This document shows, in pieces, positions 52,706-62,094 of a stretch of 64,000 bases of DNA; the stretch's first letter is position 1, and each line of letters begins with the position of its first letter. The translations under genes and the position numbers were made by a program. This DNA is from Siphonodentalium dalli (Eukaryota > Mollusca > Scaphopoda > Gadilida > Siphonodentaliidae). Under the pieces are notes generated by a model. That model saw only the letters and a program-made list of their open reading frames with translations, searched no databases and had not been told where the DNA came from. Where the stretch lies: NCBI GenBank assembly GCA_032622095.1, contig CP136066.1, positions 156,695,152-156,759,151 of the forward strand, in the 5' to 3' direction.

Positions 52706-54290
52706 GTATAAAGTACAATGAGAGCATACATTCTTTTCGCCTTTAATGGTCAAAATTGTGACAAGTGTCCTGCAAAATGATTTTTTTTTTTTTTAATATT
52801 GGCAATTTAACACTGAAAGTATGCTCAGATATCAAAATTAGGGTGAACAAAGAATTTTCATTGCTGCAAGTGCCCAGATCAGTCTCTGATTGGTAGAAAA
52901 TATCTGCTAATTATTTTATTGACAGCTGTGGAAAGCTCTTATTCTGTGCAATATAAAACAATATAGAAAACTTCTGTCTCTATTTCTGTATAAAATATAC
53001 TTTGATTATGTTATAGATATAACAAAATGCTGTGTGCCCCCTCCATGTCACAGCCCTGGCACATTATTGCATCAGATTCAAACCGGCGATGCACTAAATT
53101 GTATGGAGTTATACCAGTATTAACTCGGACAGATGTATCTAACAGGGTGGTGTGATTGCACGTGATATAGGCTCCCATGCAAAATATATTAATGCAGATT
53201 GTATCCCGGTGCAGCTGTAATACCCAGATTTCAACATACCAGAGTTGCACTGGTCACGTTATTACTAAATTGATACTTAGTGACGACTTTTTGACAACTA
53301 GACGCTATAACAAACTTCACTACTTTTCATAACTAACCAAATTGAGTCTATTTCTCCATCTAAACGCCTATATGATACCACTCTATAGAATCACTTGAGG
53401 AACACCCCAAAGATCACCACAAGATGCCATTGAGAGCCTTTTCGCTGATCATTTGATCATTTGCTGGGTCATGCTTCATATTTTGTACCATACATTTTTT
53501 TGAATTATATGGAATAAATACTGTTTACATCAAACCTGTACCATTTCTTAGGACCAAAACATCGATGATTTTCTTCTGCATGCAACAACATAATCTGCAA
53601 TTGGATAGGATAGGATATTTTATTTCCAATACACATATATTTTACATAATAATGATGAAAATTATGGATAATTCTGTCGTATATTGTGGGGGATGGCATT
53701 ATCTGTCAAGACTGTCTTCGTGCCATCCCCAATATGGTAAATAGAAAGTAATAAATTATAGTAAGTATAGTAAGGTGCAGAATTTATTGGGTCACATTAT
53801 TATTGTTTGCCCTGATTTACCTCAGCGTTATAATTGTGTGGGCTGTTATTCTTCATCTACTTTAGATTGTACCCGGTCTAAGTTAACTACAGACCCACAT
53901 ATAAATAGCAGGTCTGATCACTTGTCGTAGACTTGCTATTTCCAGGACAGTGGTATTCCACATCAGTAGCGCCAATCAGAACTCACTATTAGTAGACTCA
54001 AGATAATAGTGTCCTATCAAAGTGATTAACGTAATGCGATGTGATGTAATTTGTGGGAAGCCTACACGCTTATCTTCCAGGAAATTAGTATGACTCTGAG
54101 TGTATGTTTACACAAACTGGGTTATGCCATGCAAAGTCAATTTCCCATTTCTCAGGCCTGACCTCATGGTATCAAAACCTCTTACCACTTGTGCAACCTT
54201 TTTTTCACGTTTGATATGTTGGGAGAAATTATAATCGGTACGAAATAATTGCAGTACATTTTTATACAAACTTTTAACAGAACTGTTTAG
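52706..54290 (+). other. Intron stretch, nothing recognised but one hairpin
   Basis: This AT-rich intron holds no exon that fits ATG2. The only structure seen is a stem at 53681-53734: ATATTGTGGGGGATGGC against GCCATCCCCAATAT. Short ORFs on the minus strand here show no recognisable protein. Confidence 0.6.
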
Positions 54291-54427
54291 GTCAAGGTAA
54301 ATATTGTTTGGCCAATGTATTCTCTTATATATGCGAGGATCCCTTTGGGCGACTTGCATATATAAGAGAATGCATTGGCACAGGGTTTTCGCAAAATTTC
54401 AGTAAAATCCAATCATGGAAAGGTTAA
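54291..54427. mobile_element. Truncated TTAA-type MITE ending at the exon 10 acceptor
   Basis: GTCAAGGTAAATATTGTTTG, GCCAATGTATTCTCTTATAT and AATCATGGAAAGGTTAA match the right half of the CATGACTGGAG family. Its TTAA (54424-54427) is three bases from the duplicated acceptor, so the branch point for exon 10 probably lies in transposon sequence. Confidence 0.8.
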
Positions 54428-54430
54428 ATG

Positions 54431-54470
54431 TTCATTATTTCAGCCCGCTGTTCATTATTTCAGCCCCCTG
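54431..54470 (+). repeat. 20-bp tandem duplication of the exon 10 acceptor
   Basis: TTCATTATTTCAGCCCGCTG is followed directly by TTCATTATTTCAGCCCCCTG, one mismatch. Each copy has a full polypyrimidine tract, AG and seven exon bases. The downstream AG (54462-54463) keeps the frame; the upstream AG (54442-54443) does not. Confidence 0.95.
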
Positions 54471-54617
54471 ACGATGGTGGCATCCATCTGGAGGAATATG
54501 GCAAATTTATGATAGAACTGGCGGATTGTACGCTGTTCTCAGTAGTCTCCTATAACGGTGACCCCGATCTCAGATACGTCTGCTTCCAAGCAAACAAAGC
54601 TCAGCTCAGACATACAG
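54464..54617 (+). CDS. ATG2: ATG2 exon 10 of window (phase 0 to 1)
   Basis: The translation is PPDDGGIHLEEYGKFMIELA, then DCTLFSVVSYNGDPDLRYVC, then FQANKAQLRHT. It parallels the vertebrate HGEFWLEFNSGSLFCVTKYEG...HYICLHSS segment. The exon uses the second of two copies of the acceptor TTCATTATTTCAG that sit 20 bases apart; the first would add 20 nt, shift the frame and reach a TGA soon after. The donor is ACAG|GTAAAT. A TTAA element ends at 54427, just before the acceptor pair. Confidence 0.95.
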
Positions 54618-54639
54618 GTAAATTATTATTCATGCTGCT

Positions 54640-55070
54640 CAAGTCTGGAAATAGTATGCCTGTCATTTGCATTATGAGCCCAGAGGGTGAATTAATGACG
54701 TTATCCCGCACTGTGGGCTAGCGTCACTAACTTCACCCTCTGGAAATATCATTCTGCTTAGGCCTCCACTCCTATGGGAGACCTAGGATCAGATTGAATT
54801 TCCCCAGTTAAAGTTAGTGATGTTCACTCATTAGTCACCTCAATTATGCATTTTATCTTCTTCAAATTAGGGGGAAAAGTAACTAAAAATAATGTTAATT
54901 TGAGACTCTAGATACTTCCCAGAAGATGAGGCCTAATCAGAATGAGGTCCCAAGAGGGTTAGTTTGGTAATGCTAGCCTGCTGTGCATGATAACATCACT
55001 AAATTCACCCTCTGGGGACCTCATTCTGCAAATGATAAACACACTATTTGCAGGCTTGCTTCTTGGCTGT
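54640..55070. repeat. Inverted and direct copies of a CACCCTCTGGGGACC repeat
   Basis: TTCACCCTCTGGGGACCTCA with TTCTGCAAATGA (about 55010) recurs inverted as AATGAGGTCCCAAGAGGGTT (about 54940), and as degenerate copies near 54660 and 54730. The same block occurs at 50985-51065 and 57495-57600. It is a dispersed repeat of unknown class. Confidence 0.7.
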
Positions 55071-55169
55071 AAAGCTTTTAATTCATAAGGAAATTATGCT
55101 CTTGTTATTTGCTATTTTGTTACAAGAAATGTTTTTTCTGAATGTTACTGTCTCTAGCTAATCAAAACA

Positions 55170-55470
55170 TTAACCCTTTATTTACTAAATTTTATACTCA
55201 TTGACAAGTAGTTCTCATAGGAAATGTTCAGATAATAGTTCAACAAATGACCACAATTCATGAACTTATTATCTGAACAGTTCTCATTAATAGGACTCCT
55301 TCAGTACTTGTCTTATCTTTTCATCTGACTGTCATCTACTAATTTATAATGAACACCCCTCCAAATGTATAATAGACCATTCCAATGTATATCTTATACC
55401 TAAATCCTGAAAAGTTACCCATAATTCTGCTGTGGTTAAGGAGTCGATTATTTAGGGCATTATTGTAACT
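55170..55470. mobile_element. TTAA-family remnant fused to a mariner-like MITE end
   Basis: TTAACCCTTTATTTACTAAA with AAATGTTCAGATAATAGTTC and GTATAATAGACCATTCCAAT belongs to the TATACTAAATGG family. From about 55397, CTAAATCCTGAAAAGTTACC and GGAGTCGATTATTTAGGGC match the mariner-like MITE at 51188-51319. One interrupts or abuts the other. Confidence 0.7.
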
Positions 55471-55483
55471 ATCTCATTTTCAG

Positions 55484-55668
55484 ATTGTTTGTGTACATGT
55501 AGGAGAGATTTATCCTCACTCTCGGAGGAGATTCCAGATTATATCGTCAACAAATCATCATCTGGAGTGATGGGTTCCGCAGTTAATCTTGTTGGCTGTG
55601 GGCCAGAATCCATGGATGCTGTTACTGTTGCTGTAAAGATTAAAATTGATCCTGTTGTTAATGTTAAA
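55484..55668 (+). CDS. ATG2: ATG2 exon 11 of window (phase 1 to 0)
   Basis: The acceptor is TCTCATTTTCAG and the donor TTAAA|GTATGT. The translation is D-CLCTCRRDLSSLSEEIPDY, then a Ser/Gly-rich stretch, then ESMDAVTVAVKIKID. It corresponds to the variable linker plus the conserved MLSVAVKI strand of ATG2. A copy of a mariner-like MITE end (55397-55470) lies directly upstream of the polypyrimidine tract. Confidence 0.93.
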
Positions 55669-55695
55669 GTATGTGAAAAGTTTTGTTTTTAGTAT

Positions 55696-55932
55696 TTAAC
55701 CCTTTGAGTGCCAGGGGCCGATATTATCGGCCCTAAACCTACACAATAAGTCTGTTAAAGAATATAATAAAATATATTAAAATTGTAAAAAAAAAATTTA
55801 AACAAAAATTAAGCCAATGCATTCTCTTATATATGCGAGGCGACCTATGGTCGACTCGCATATATAAGAGAATGCATTGGCACAGGGTATATGGGTTGAT
55901 ACAAAAATCGGACCTGGCACTCAAAGGGTTAA
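55696..55932. mobile_element. TTAA-flanked MITE, twin of 42928-43162
   Basis: The ends are CCCTTTGAGTGCCAGGGG and GACCTGGCACTCAAAGGG between two TTAA sites. The inner arms GCCAATGCATTCTCTTATAT and its inverse meet at GCGACCTATGGTCGAC. It is the best preserved member of this family in the window. Confidence 0.88.
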
Positions 55933-56023
55933 TTCTATATGTCTGTGCTGAGTAACGACAAAATGTCACGCTTATGCTCTATGTCTGTACTGTGTATGGA
56001 CATACTTTAGCCCAGTAGTTACT

Positions 56024-56327
56024 AGGGACCAGCCCAGAGGGCGACTTGGGAGACATCTACCTAAAATGTGTCACTTCTCCCTATTTTTGTCACAGGGAGA
56101 AGTGACTTCTCTCTCATATACCAGTATCCATATGTCCCTGCTGCATATTTAAAGTGTATTTACTGATTATAATGGTGTTGTTACTCACCATAATGGTTTT
56201 ATAAATGGGCTCTTGTGGTGCATGATACTCATTGGATCATAGAAAGGTAATCAGAAATTGTTATTTTTTAATAATCAAATAGGGAGATGCGACTGCTCCT
56301 AATTTGAAACCTCTTGACTGGTCCCTG
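56024..56327 (+). mobile_element. GGGACCAG-family element, complete copy
   Basis: The inverted ends GGGACCAG and CTGGTCCC mark both boundaries. The inside has GCGACTTGGGAGACATCT, GGGAGAAGTGACTTCTCTCT and TTTATAAATGGGCTCTTG. Relatives are at 2008-2320, 51822-52490 and a fragment at 57337-57420. It has no coding capacity. Confidence 0.75.
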
Positions 56328-56499
56328 CACTAGTGGTTGGCCAATATTCATAATGGGATGTATGTTTATTATTATAGCCTTTGTATAGAGTCTGTTTCAG
56401 AGTTTTTGAAATATTCCCATTATAATTTTCTACTGCTAAATGGTCATAACATCAGCGGCCCAGCGCACAATGTCGTCATGTTATTTAGCAGTGATGAGG

Positions 56500-56751
56500 T
56501 TAAAACTTTCTATACTAAATACTCATAGTCGCTAAAGAAATATTCAGATAAAAAGTTCAACAACCACAGTTTGTTTGTCAAACTTATTATCTAAACATTT
56601 CCCACCAATGAATATGATTTCATCTTCACTCTTTTCGGCTAGCCGTCTTCTGCTCATATATCATTAACATCCCTCCAAATGAATAATAGACCATTCCAAT
56701 TTATACTTTTATAACTGGGTGGAAGAATCAATTTGATAAAGAAAGGGTTAA
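56500..56751. mobile_element. TTAA-type MITE, TATACTAAAT family
   Basis: It has TTAAAACTTTCTATACTAA at the left and TTTGATAAAGAAAGGGTTAA at the right, with TTAA flanks. The inside has paired TTATTATCTAAACATTTCCC-like and AGATAAAAAGTTCAACA arms. The remaining intron to 57190 is AT-rich without recognised features. Confidence 0.78.
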
Positions 56752-57190
56752 TTATCACCACCCAAATTTTTTTATTTTGAACAATTATCAATGAATTTGA
56801 AAGTTTTTTCGGTATGTGAGTTCACAAGAGTAGTTTCTGAAACGAGTTTGCAAACTTGGCTGGTCCATTCATTTTTACCAGAGTTACGACACTTTGATTG
56901 TAATTTTTTGGTGTTGTATTTTAATTTTAAGCCTGAATTAAAAACAAAGATTATTAACCAATCTCAATCAAATATTAACTGATTTCAACTATTTTCAACT
57001 TTGCCCACCTCAGCAGGGGATACCTACATTGGTGACTGCTTGTTTTAGTTATTAAGCTGCTGCAAATTTGATTCTTTTGCAGAAATTAAATTTTTCAATT
57101 TTTACTTTGAGAACTTTATATTATTAGATGTCTGTGCTTTATACTAATATTGTCACCACTTTATTTCATACACATTGGTTTTAATTTCAG

Positions 57191-57271
57191 GAATTTGTTG
57201 TGTCTGTCGGTATTAGGGGTGAAACTCTACGACATAAAATTGCTCCATCTGGTCAATCCTGGATTTCACAG
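57191..57271 (+). CDS. ATG2: ATG2 exon 12 of window (phase 0 to 0, 27 codons)
   Basis: The acceptor is TTTTAATTTCAG and the donor CACAG|GTAATC. The translation is EFVVSVGIRGETLRHKIAPS, then GQSWISQ. It parallels vertebrate KEFLIAVGLKGATLQHRMLPSG with a W and Q at the end, in the same length. This small in-frame exon precedes the CAD region. Confidence 0.96.
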
Positions 57272-57416
57272 GTAATCCGTTAGTGGTTCTTTTATATCTG
57301 AATGGATTCAATTCAGAAATTATGCGTCGGAATCAAAGACCAGCCTAGATGGTGACTTGGGGGATATCTTATTCCTAAAATGTGCCACTCTCCCAATTTT
57401 TATCATAGTGAGACAT

Positions 57417-57422
57417 GACCCC

Positions 57423-57453
<31 letters not shown>

Positions 57454-57465
57454 CTCTCTCTCCCT
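57417..57465 (+). repeat. CT microsatellite
   Basis: About 49 bases of CTCTCT with a few CTTTCT and CCCT interruptions, inside a fragment of the GGGACCAG family. It is pyrimidine-rich and could mimic a polypyrimidine tract, but no acceptor AG with coding sequence follows. Confidence 0.9.
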
Positions 57466-57674
57466 CTAAATGTTCAGATAATAAGTTCAACAAAAGATGA
57501 GGCCTAAGCAGAATGAGGTCCCCTCACTCCCCTGAGGGTAAATTCACCCTCTGGGGACCTCATTCTGTAAATGACAGACGCACTATTTGCAGGCTTGCTT
57601 GGGAAATGTTCAGATAACTTATTATCTAAACATTTCCCTCAATAAATAGGGCTCCTTCTGCACTTTTTAGCTCA

Positions 57675-58775
57675 ACTTGACAAAGTCATGTTTGAGCTAT
57701 TGCCATGGGTTGTTGTCCGTCCGTTGTCTCTTTGCATGACTAAATCATTTGGCACACCTATAGATCCTATCACTCATCCAATCATTACCAAACTTTGGAT
57801 GGATCTTCAGGATAACCTCTAGATGGAAGTCGTCAATTTTTTTTCCCAAAATTCGTTAAAAACTATCAGCCATCTTGGATTTCAAATTTTAATCCATCGC
57901 TGCTCCCTGCAGCCCACATTTATTGGAGAAATGTTTTGAAAATTTACAGGCATGTTTTGGATAACCTCTAGATAGAAGCTTTCGATGAAAAACATGGCTG
58001 CTGGCAGCCATCTTGGATTTTACTCTTTGCATGACTGAATCCTTTGCCAAACCCTACAGTCCACACTCCTCAATCGATCATCTCCAAACTTCATATGGTT
58101 CTTCGGGCAGACCTCTAGATGGGAGCCATTGATTTTTCCGAAATTCATTAAAAAATATGGCCGCCAGCAGCCATCTTGTATTTTACTCTTTGTATGACTA
58201 AATCCTTTGGCACACCCTACAGACCACCTGCCTCATTCAATCATCACCAAACTTTATAGGTATCTTCGGGATGACCTCTAGACGGAAGTCGTGATTTTTT
58301 CTCGAAACTTGGGTTTCAAATTTGAATCCATCGTGCACCCTGCAGCCTGCATTTATTAAAGAATTATTTTTAAAAATTTACAGGCTTATTTTGAATCACC
58401 TCAAGATAGTAGCTATCGAATTTAAAAAAATTTCCATGCAAAACATGGCTGCTGACAGCAATCTTGGATATTACTCTTTGCATGACTAAATCCTTTCCCA
58501 CACTCTACAAACCACATCCCTCATCCGCCCGTCACCAAACGTCATATGGATCTTTTGGTTGACCACTAGATGGGAGCCATAAAATATTTCCGTATTTCAA
58601 TTGAAAAAACGTGGCCAAACTTCATATGGATCTTCGGAGTGACCTCTAGATGGGAACCATCTCAGATTTTACTCTTTCAATTAGTATTACTGTTTCCTTT
58701 CGCACTCTCTGCAGCCAAACTTTTTCATCCGATTAATCCAAAACTGTTTATGGATCTTCAGGGTAACCTCTAGAT
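57675..58775 (+). repeat. Diverged internal repeat with GCATGACTAAATCC units
   Basis: A block of roughly 200-300 bp recurs at least four times: CTTTGCATGACTAAATCCTT, CACCAAACTT, ATGGATCTTCGGGATGACC, TCTAGATGGAAGC, then GCCATCTTGGATTT. It opens with TTTGAGCTATTGCCATGGG and GTTGTCCGTCCGTTG. It looks like an old, internally tandem transposon or satellite relic. No intact ORF is present. Confidence 0.75.
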
Positions 58776-58879
58776 ACTTAAGCATATAAACTGTCCAAGT
58801 TCCCTATCGCTCCATGGACTGTAATATATGTCATGATCCCATTTCCATGTTGAGCTACAGTTGATATTGATACTTTCAT

Positions 58880-58994
58880 ACTGATCTGTCATCTGCTTTT
58901 ATCACCTTAATATCCCTCAAAATGAATAATAGACTGTTCCAATTTATACTTTTATAACTGAGTGGGAGAATCCATTTAGTATAGAAAGGGTTAA
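58880..58994. mobile_element. Truncated TTAA-type MITE (TATACTAAATGG family)
   Basis: CATCTGCTTTTATCACC, AATGAATAATAGACTGTTCC and GGGAGAATCCATTTAGTATA lead into GAAAGGGTTAA. Only the right part is kept; the left end is missing. Confidence 0.7.
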
Positions 58995-59099
58995 TTTGTA
59001 GGGATGTTCAGATACTATAAACAGAAAACAGAGAAGCAATCTTAAGGATTCAGCAATATTGGCTCCCCTTAACGTAATTATCCTTTTTATATTCACATT

Positions 59100-59310
59100 T
59101 TAACCCTTTGACGGGTGAGTACATCACATATGACGTCATATTCATGAGTGAATATATTATTGAGTAATATTGTAGCAATTGCCTATTGGAACAAATAAAT
59201 CATACAGACAACATTGTTAAAAGCATGAATCAATGTAAATATTAAAAATAATATACATTCATATGATATTCATGAAAAGTTTCCTTTTAGGAGATGATAC
59301 CCGTCAATTA
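59100..59310. mobile_element. Decayed TTAA-type inverted-repeat element
   Basis: TTAACCCTTTGACGGGTGAG at the left is matched by GATGATACCCGTCAATTAG at the right. The inner region holds TGACGTCATATTCATGAG. The right terminal TTAA is lost. Confidence 0.6.
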
Positions 59311-59373
59311 GTGTTTAGTATAGCTTACAGGGGTCCTTTTGAATAATCCAGTTCCAACTGTTCAGAAGTTTGT

Positions 59374-59423
59374 TTCAGATAATTGACTTTTTGGATGTTT
59401 CAGATAATTGACTTTTTGGATGT
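59374..59423 (+). repeat. 25-bp tandem duplication across the exon 13 acceptor
   Basis: TTTCAGATAATTGACTTTTT plus GGATG occurs twice in a row with no mismatch. Each copy holds the acceptor AG and the first 19 exon bases plus the shared G. The second copy is used: the first would add 25 nt and reach TGA after ten codons. Confidence 0.95.
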
Positions 59424-59510
59424 TAAAGATTTTCCTATATTAGGATACCAGGATCCCAAAATCCTAACAGAATTCCATCTTCATATGTGGAGCTGTGCTG
59501 TTGATTACAG
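59404..59510 (+). CDS. ATG2: ATG2 exon 13 of window, CAD signature (phase 0 to 2)
   Basis: The translation is IIDFLDVKDFPILGYQDPKI, then LTEFHLHMWSCAVDYR. The Cys-Ala-x-Asp within WSCAVDYR (codons 59488-59510) is the signature that gives the ATG2 CAD motif its name. The exon follows the second of two 25-bp tandem copies of TTTCAGATAATTGAC...; the upstream AG (59378) would give IIDFLDVSDN and then a stop. The donor is TACAG|GTAATA. Confidence 0.96.
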
Positions 59511-59541
59511 GTAATATCTAACATATACATTACCCCTCAAT

Positions 59542-60300
59542 TTAACCCCTTGAACCCTGACGTCCTGAATGTTAAATGGTCCCAACCCGAGGTGCCTGAC
59601 GTTATATAGTGTTCCGACAATGTAACTCATAATGCTCTTAACTGGGACATTTATACATGTATACACACTCAACTATACGTCAATCTACTATGCTAACTTA
59701 ACTAGTTTGCTGTGAATTATGTTACAAGGTATTTCAACGAGACAGTCTATTCCACGTTCAATATACATGTATATTATATTGCGGCTCCCTTTGGTCGCGC
59801 TATATATTTATAACGAAATATCCTTTGTCTACGATACAAGGTGTTTCTCAAAATGCACCTCTGAGAATGCATGACACAACAGACCCCATGTCTCCAGTTT
59901 GGCTGCTAAAGTCAGAGATATGAACATGTGACTAATTCGCGCAAAGTAGAAGCACAATTCTAGTTAATTTGTGCTTTGATCGAAAAATTTCTAACGAAAT
60001 ACTTCCCCTTCCCCTTTTCAGACGATAAAAAGCGACTTTTTATTTCTCAAAATAGGCTTCTGCGCATGCGCGAAAAAACAGACTCTCTGTCATCAGTTTA
60101 CCTATCAAAGTCATGAGGGTAAACATGTGATGCATGTGTGAAAAGAGGATGTACAACGTTAACTATAGTTGATATGTGCGTTTATTGTGCTGTAATTTAA
60201 TGTCAAATTTCGTTTGGAATTCTGGACTGGTATTCCGGTCTCCCGGGATATAGGAATATAAGGATTGGACCGCTATTTCGGTCTCGGGTTCAAAGGTTAA
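59542..60300. mobile_element. 759-bp TTAA-flanked element
   Basis: The ends are TTAACCCCTTGAACCCTGAC and CTCGGGTTCAAAGGTTAA. The inside has two related blocks, GCAAAGTAGAAGCACAATTC and GACTTTTTATTTCTCAAAAT near CTGCGCATGCGCG. No transposase ORF is seen. It is the longest TTAA element in this window. Confidence 0.75.
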
Positions 60301-60452
60301 GACTAAATCTTGTTCACCAATTGGTCAACTGTCAATTGGTTCATGTGTTTCATACCCCAATGAATCTTATTCATACATCAAAACATACCATAAAACGAAC
60401 TAGCATCACATGACCAAAGCACATAAATATTCTGATAATTCGCAGGTAGAAA

Positions 60453-60715
60453 TTAACCCTGCCATGACTGGAGCTTCCTGAAATTTTGCAAAAACCCTGT
60501 GCCAATGCATTCTCTTATATATGGGAGTCTGCCATAGGGAGCCTCGCAAATTTAAGAGATTACATTGGCCAAGCAATATTTACCTTGACCTTATAAGCCA
60601 GCACATTCTCTTATATATGCAAGGCTTCATATAGGAGACTCGAATATATAAGAGAATGCACTGGCACATGATCTTTAATGCTGCACCATCACAGCTCCCA
60701 TCATGAAAGGGTTAA
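60453..60715. mobile_element. TTAA-flanked MITE, CATGACTGGAG family, complete
   Basis: TTAACCCTGCCATGACTGG at the left and CATCATGAAAGGGTTAA at the right, TTAA at both flanks, with the typical four inverted CATTCTCTTATATAT arms and the GACCTTATAAGCCAGC linker. Confidence 0.82.
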
Positions 60716-60950
60716 GTTAATATTGGCTATCTTATAGCGTTGCATGTAATTTCTCCATATTTAGTACAGGTTTCAGAAAATTATTTAAGAATTATTTGGG
60801 GTAATTTAATGAGAATATACTGAATATGGCTGCTTTTATTGAGGAAGATGATGTTGAGGCCTTTGGTACATCTATTGTGACCAATGGCCACAGTGCCATA
60901 TTCTTCAATAAACAACAGCGACTCTATATTCATTTCTTATGTATTGAATC

Positions 60951-61169
60951 TTAACCCTTTCAGTGCCAAGTCCGATTTTTGTATCAACCCACCCATATTT
61001 CCTTGATCATTTTTCAAATTTATTGATTATAATAATGTGATGCATTGATGGAAAGAGCTCTTAGAGCTCTTTCCATCAATGCATCACATTATTATAATCA
61101 ATAAATTTGAAAAATGATCAAGGAAATATGGGTTGATACAAAAATCGGACTTGGCATGGAAAGGGTTAA
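60951..61169. mobile_element. Near-perfect palindromic TTAA element
   Basis: The two arms of about 100 bp are near-exact inverse copies from TCCGATTTTTGTATCAACCC to GGGTTGATACAAAAATCGGA, meeting at GAGCTCTTAGAGCTC. TTAA flanks both ends. The outer arms match the right ends of 42928-43162 and 55696-55932, so it is a doubled right-end derivative of that family. Confidence 0.9.
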
Positions 61170-61194
61170 AAGAATGAAAAAATCTAGTTTTAGG

Positions 61195-61457
61195 TTAATC
61201 CTTCCATGACTGGAACTTTCTGAAATTTTGTGAAAACTCTGTGCCAATGCATTCTCTTATATATGCGAGTCTGCCATAGGGAGTCTCGCATATAAAAGAG
61301 AATATATTTGCCTAATAATATTAACCTTGACCTTGTAAACCAGTGCATTTTCTTATATATGTGAGGTTCCCTGATGGAGACTCGCATTTCTAAGAGAATG
61401 CACTGGCACAGGATGTTTGATGCTGCACCAGCGCATCTCCTGCCAAGAAAGGATTAA
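61195..61457. mobile_element. TTAA-flanked MITE, CATGACTGGAG family
   Basis: It begins TTAATCCTTCCATGACTGG and ends TGCCAAGAAAGGATTAA, TTAA at both flanks. The inner arms CATTCTCTTATATATGCG repeat inverted. It lies only 25 bases from the palindromic element. Confidence 0.8.
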
Positions 61458-62094
61458 GGCCAAATAAAAAAGGAACTTCGTTTCTCAGGGACTGCCGCGT
61501 CTTAAAAAACTGTGCGCATTGGCACTTTTTATCGCCGGCTGATAATAAACTTACTACCCTACCGCGCTTTCCCAATTTTCACCGTTGAGATTGGCAGGAT
61601 GAAAGCAATGTAGGTATATAGAGTTATGCCTCTTTGGTGGTAAAAGTACAACTGACCGGATTCCGGGTTGCGAGATCGAACGCACCTCGCTGTTTCCGGT
61701 ATGAAAAATGCCCACGCTCTTACATGTTGCCGTGTTTGGAAAGAAGTTGGGAGCACCTCTTCAACACCTTGTACCATGGACATTTATATCATGCCCTAAT
61801 ACACATTGTTTTCAATTCCTTCAGGAGAAGGTTATTGACGAAAACAAACTGATAATTCTTACTGAATACCGAGAGGAAACTCAGGCGAACAATTCTGAAA
61901 TCACTTTTCACACTGGTTCAAGTTCGCGTTTCAAACTTGAAAACATTGGACTTTGATTGTGTTGATGAACAGTTAAATGCCTCTGATGTTGCAACAACGT
62001 TCGGATGTTCGGTCGATACATACAAATCGAAATAATTATAAAAAAGGATGACATTGATGTTACAGTTCCAAATTATGTTGGTGATTCATGTATA
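61458..62094 (+). other. Intron stretch, no feature recognised
   Basis: Less AT-rich intron sequence than its neighbours. Several 60-82-codon ORFs overlap on both strands, but none resembles a protein I know and none has the phase or position of an ATG2 exon. It could be part of an older element. Confidence 0.55.

Noticed and set aside
61559-61956. Cluster of 72-82 codon ORFs, considered as a retroelement or tRNA-like SINE
   Set aside because: No protein motif is recognised, and the box B-like GATCGAACG does not fit the consensus and has no partner box A.
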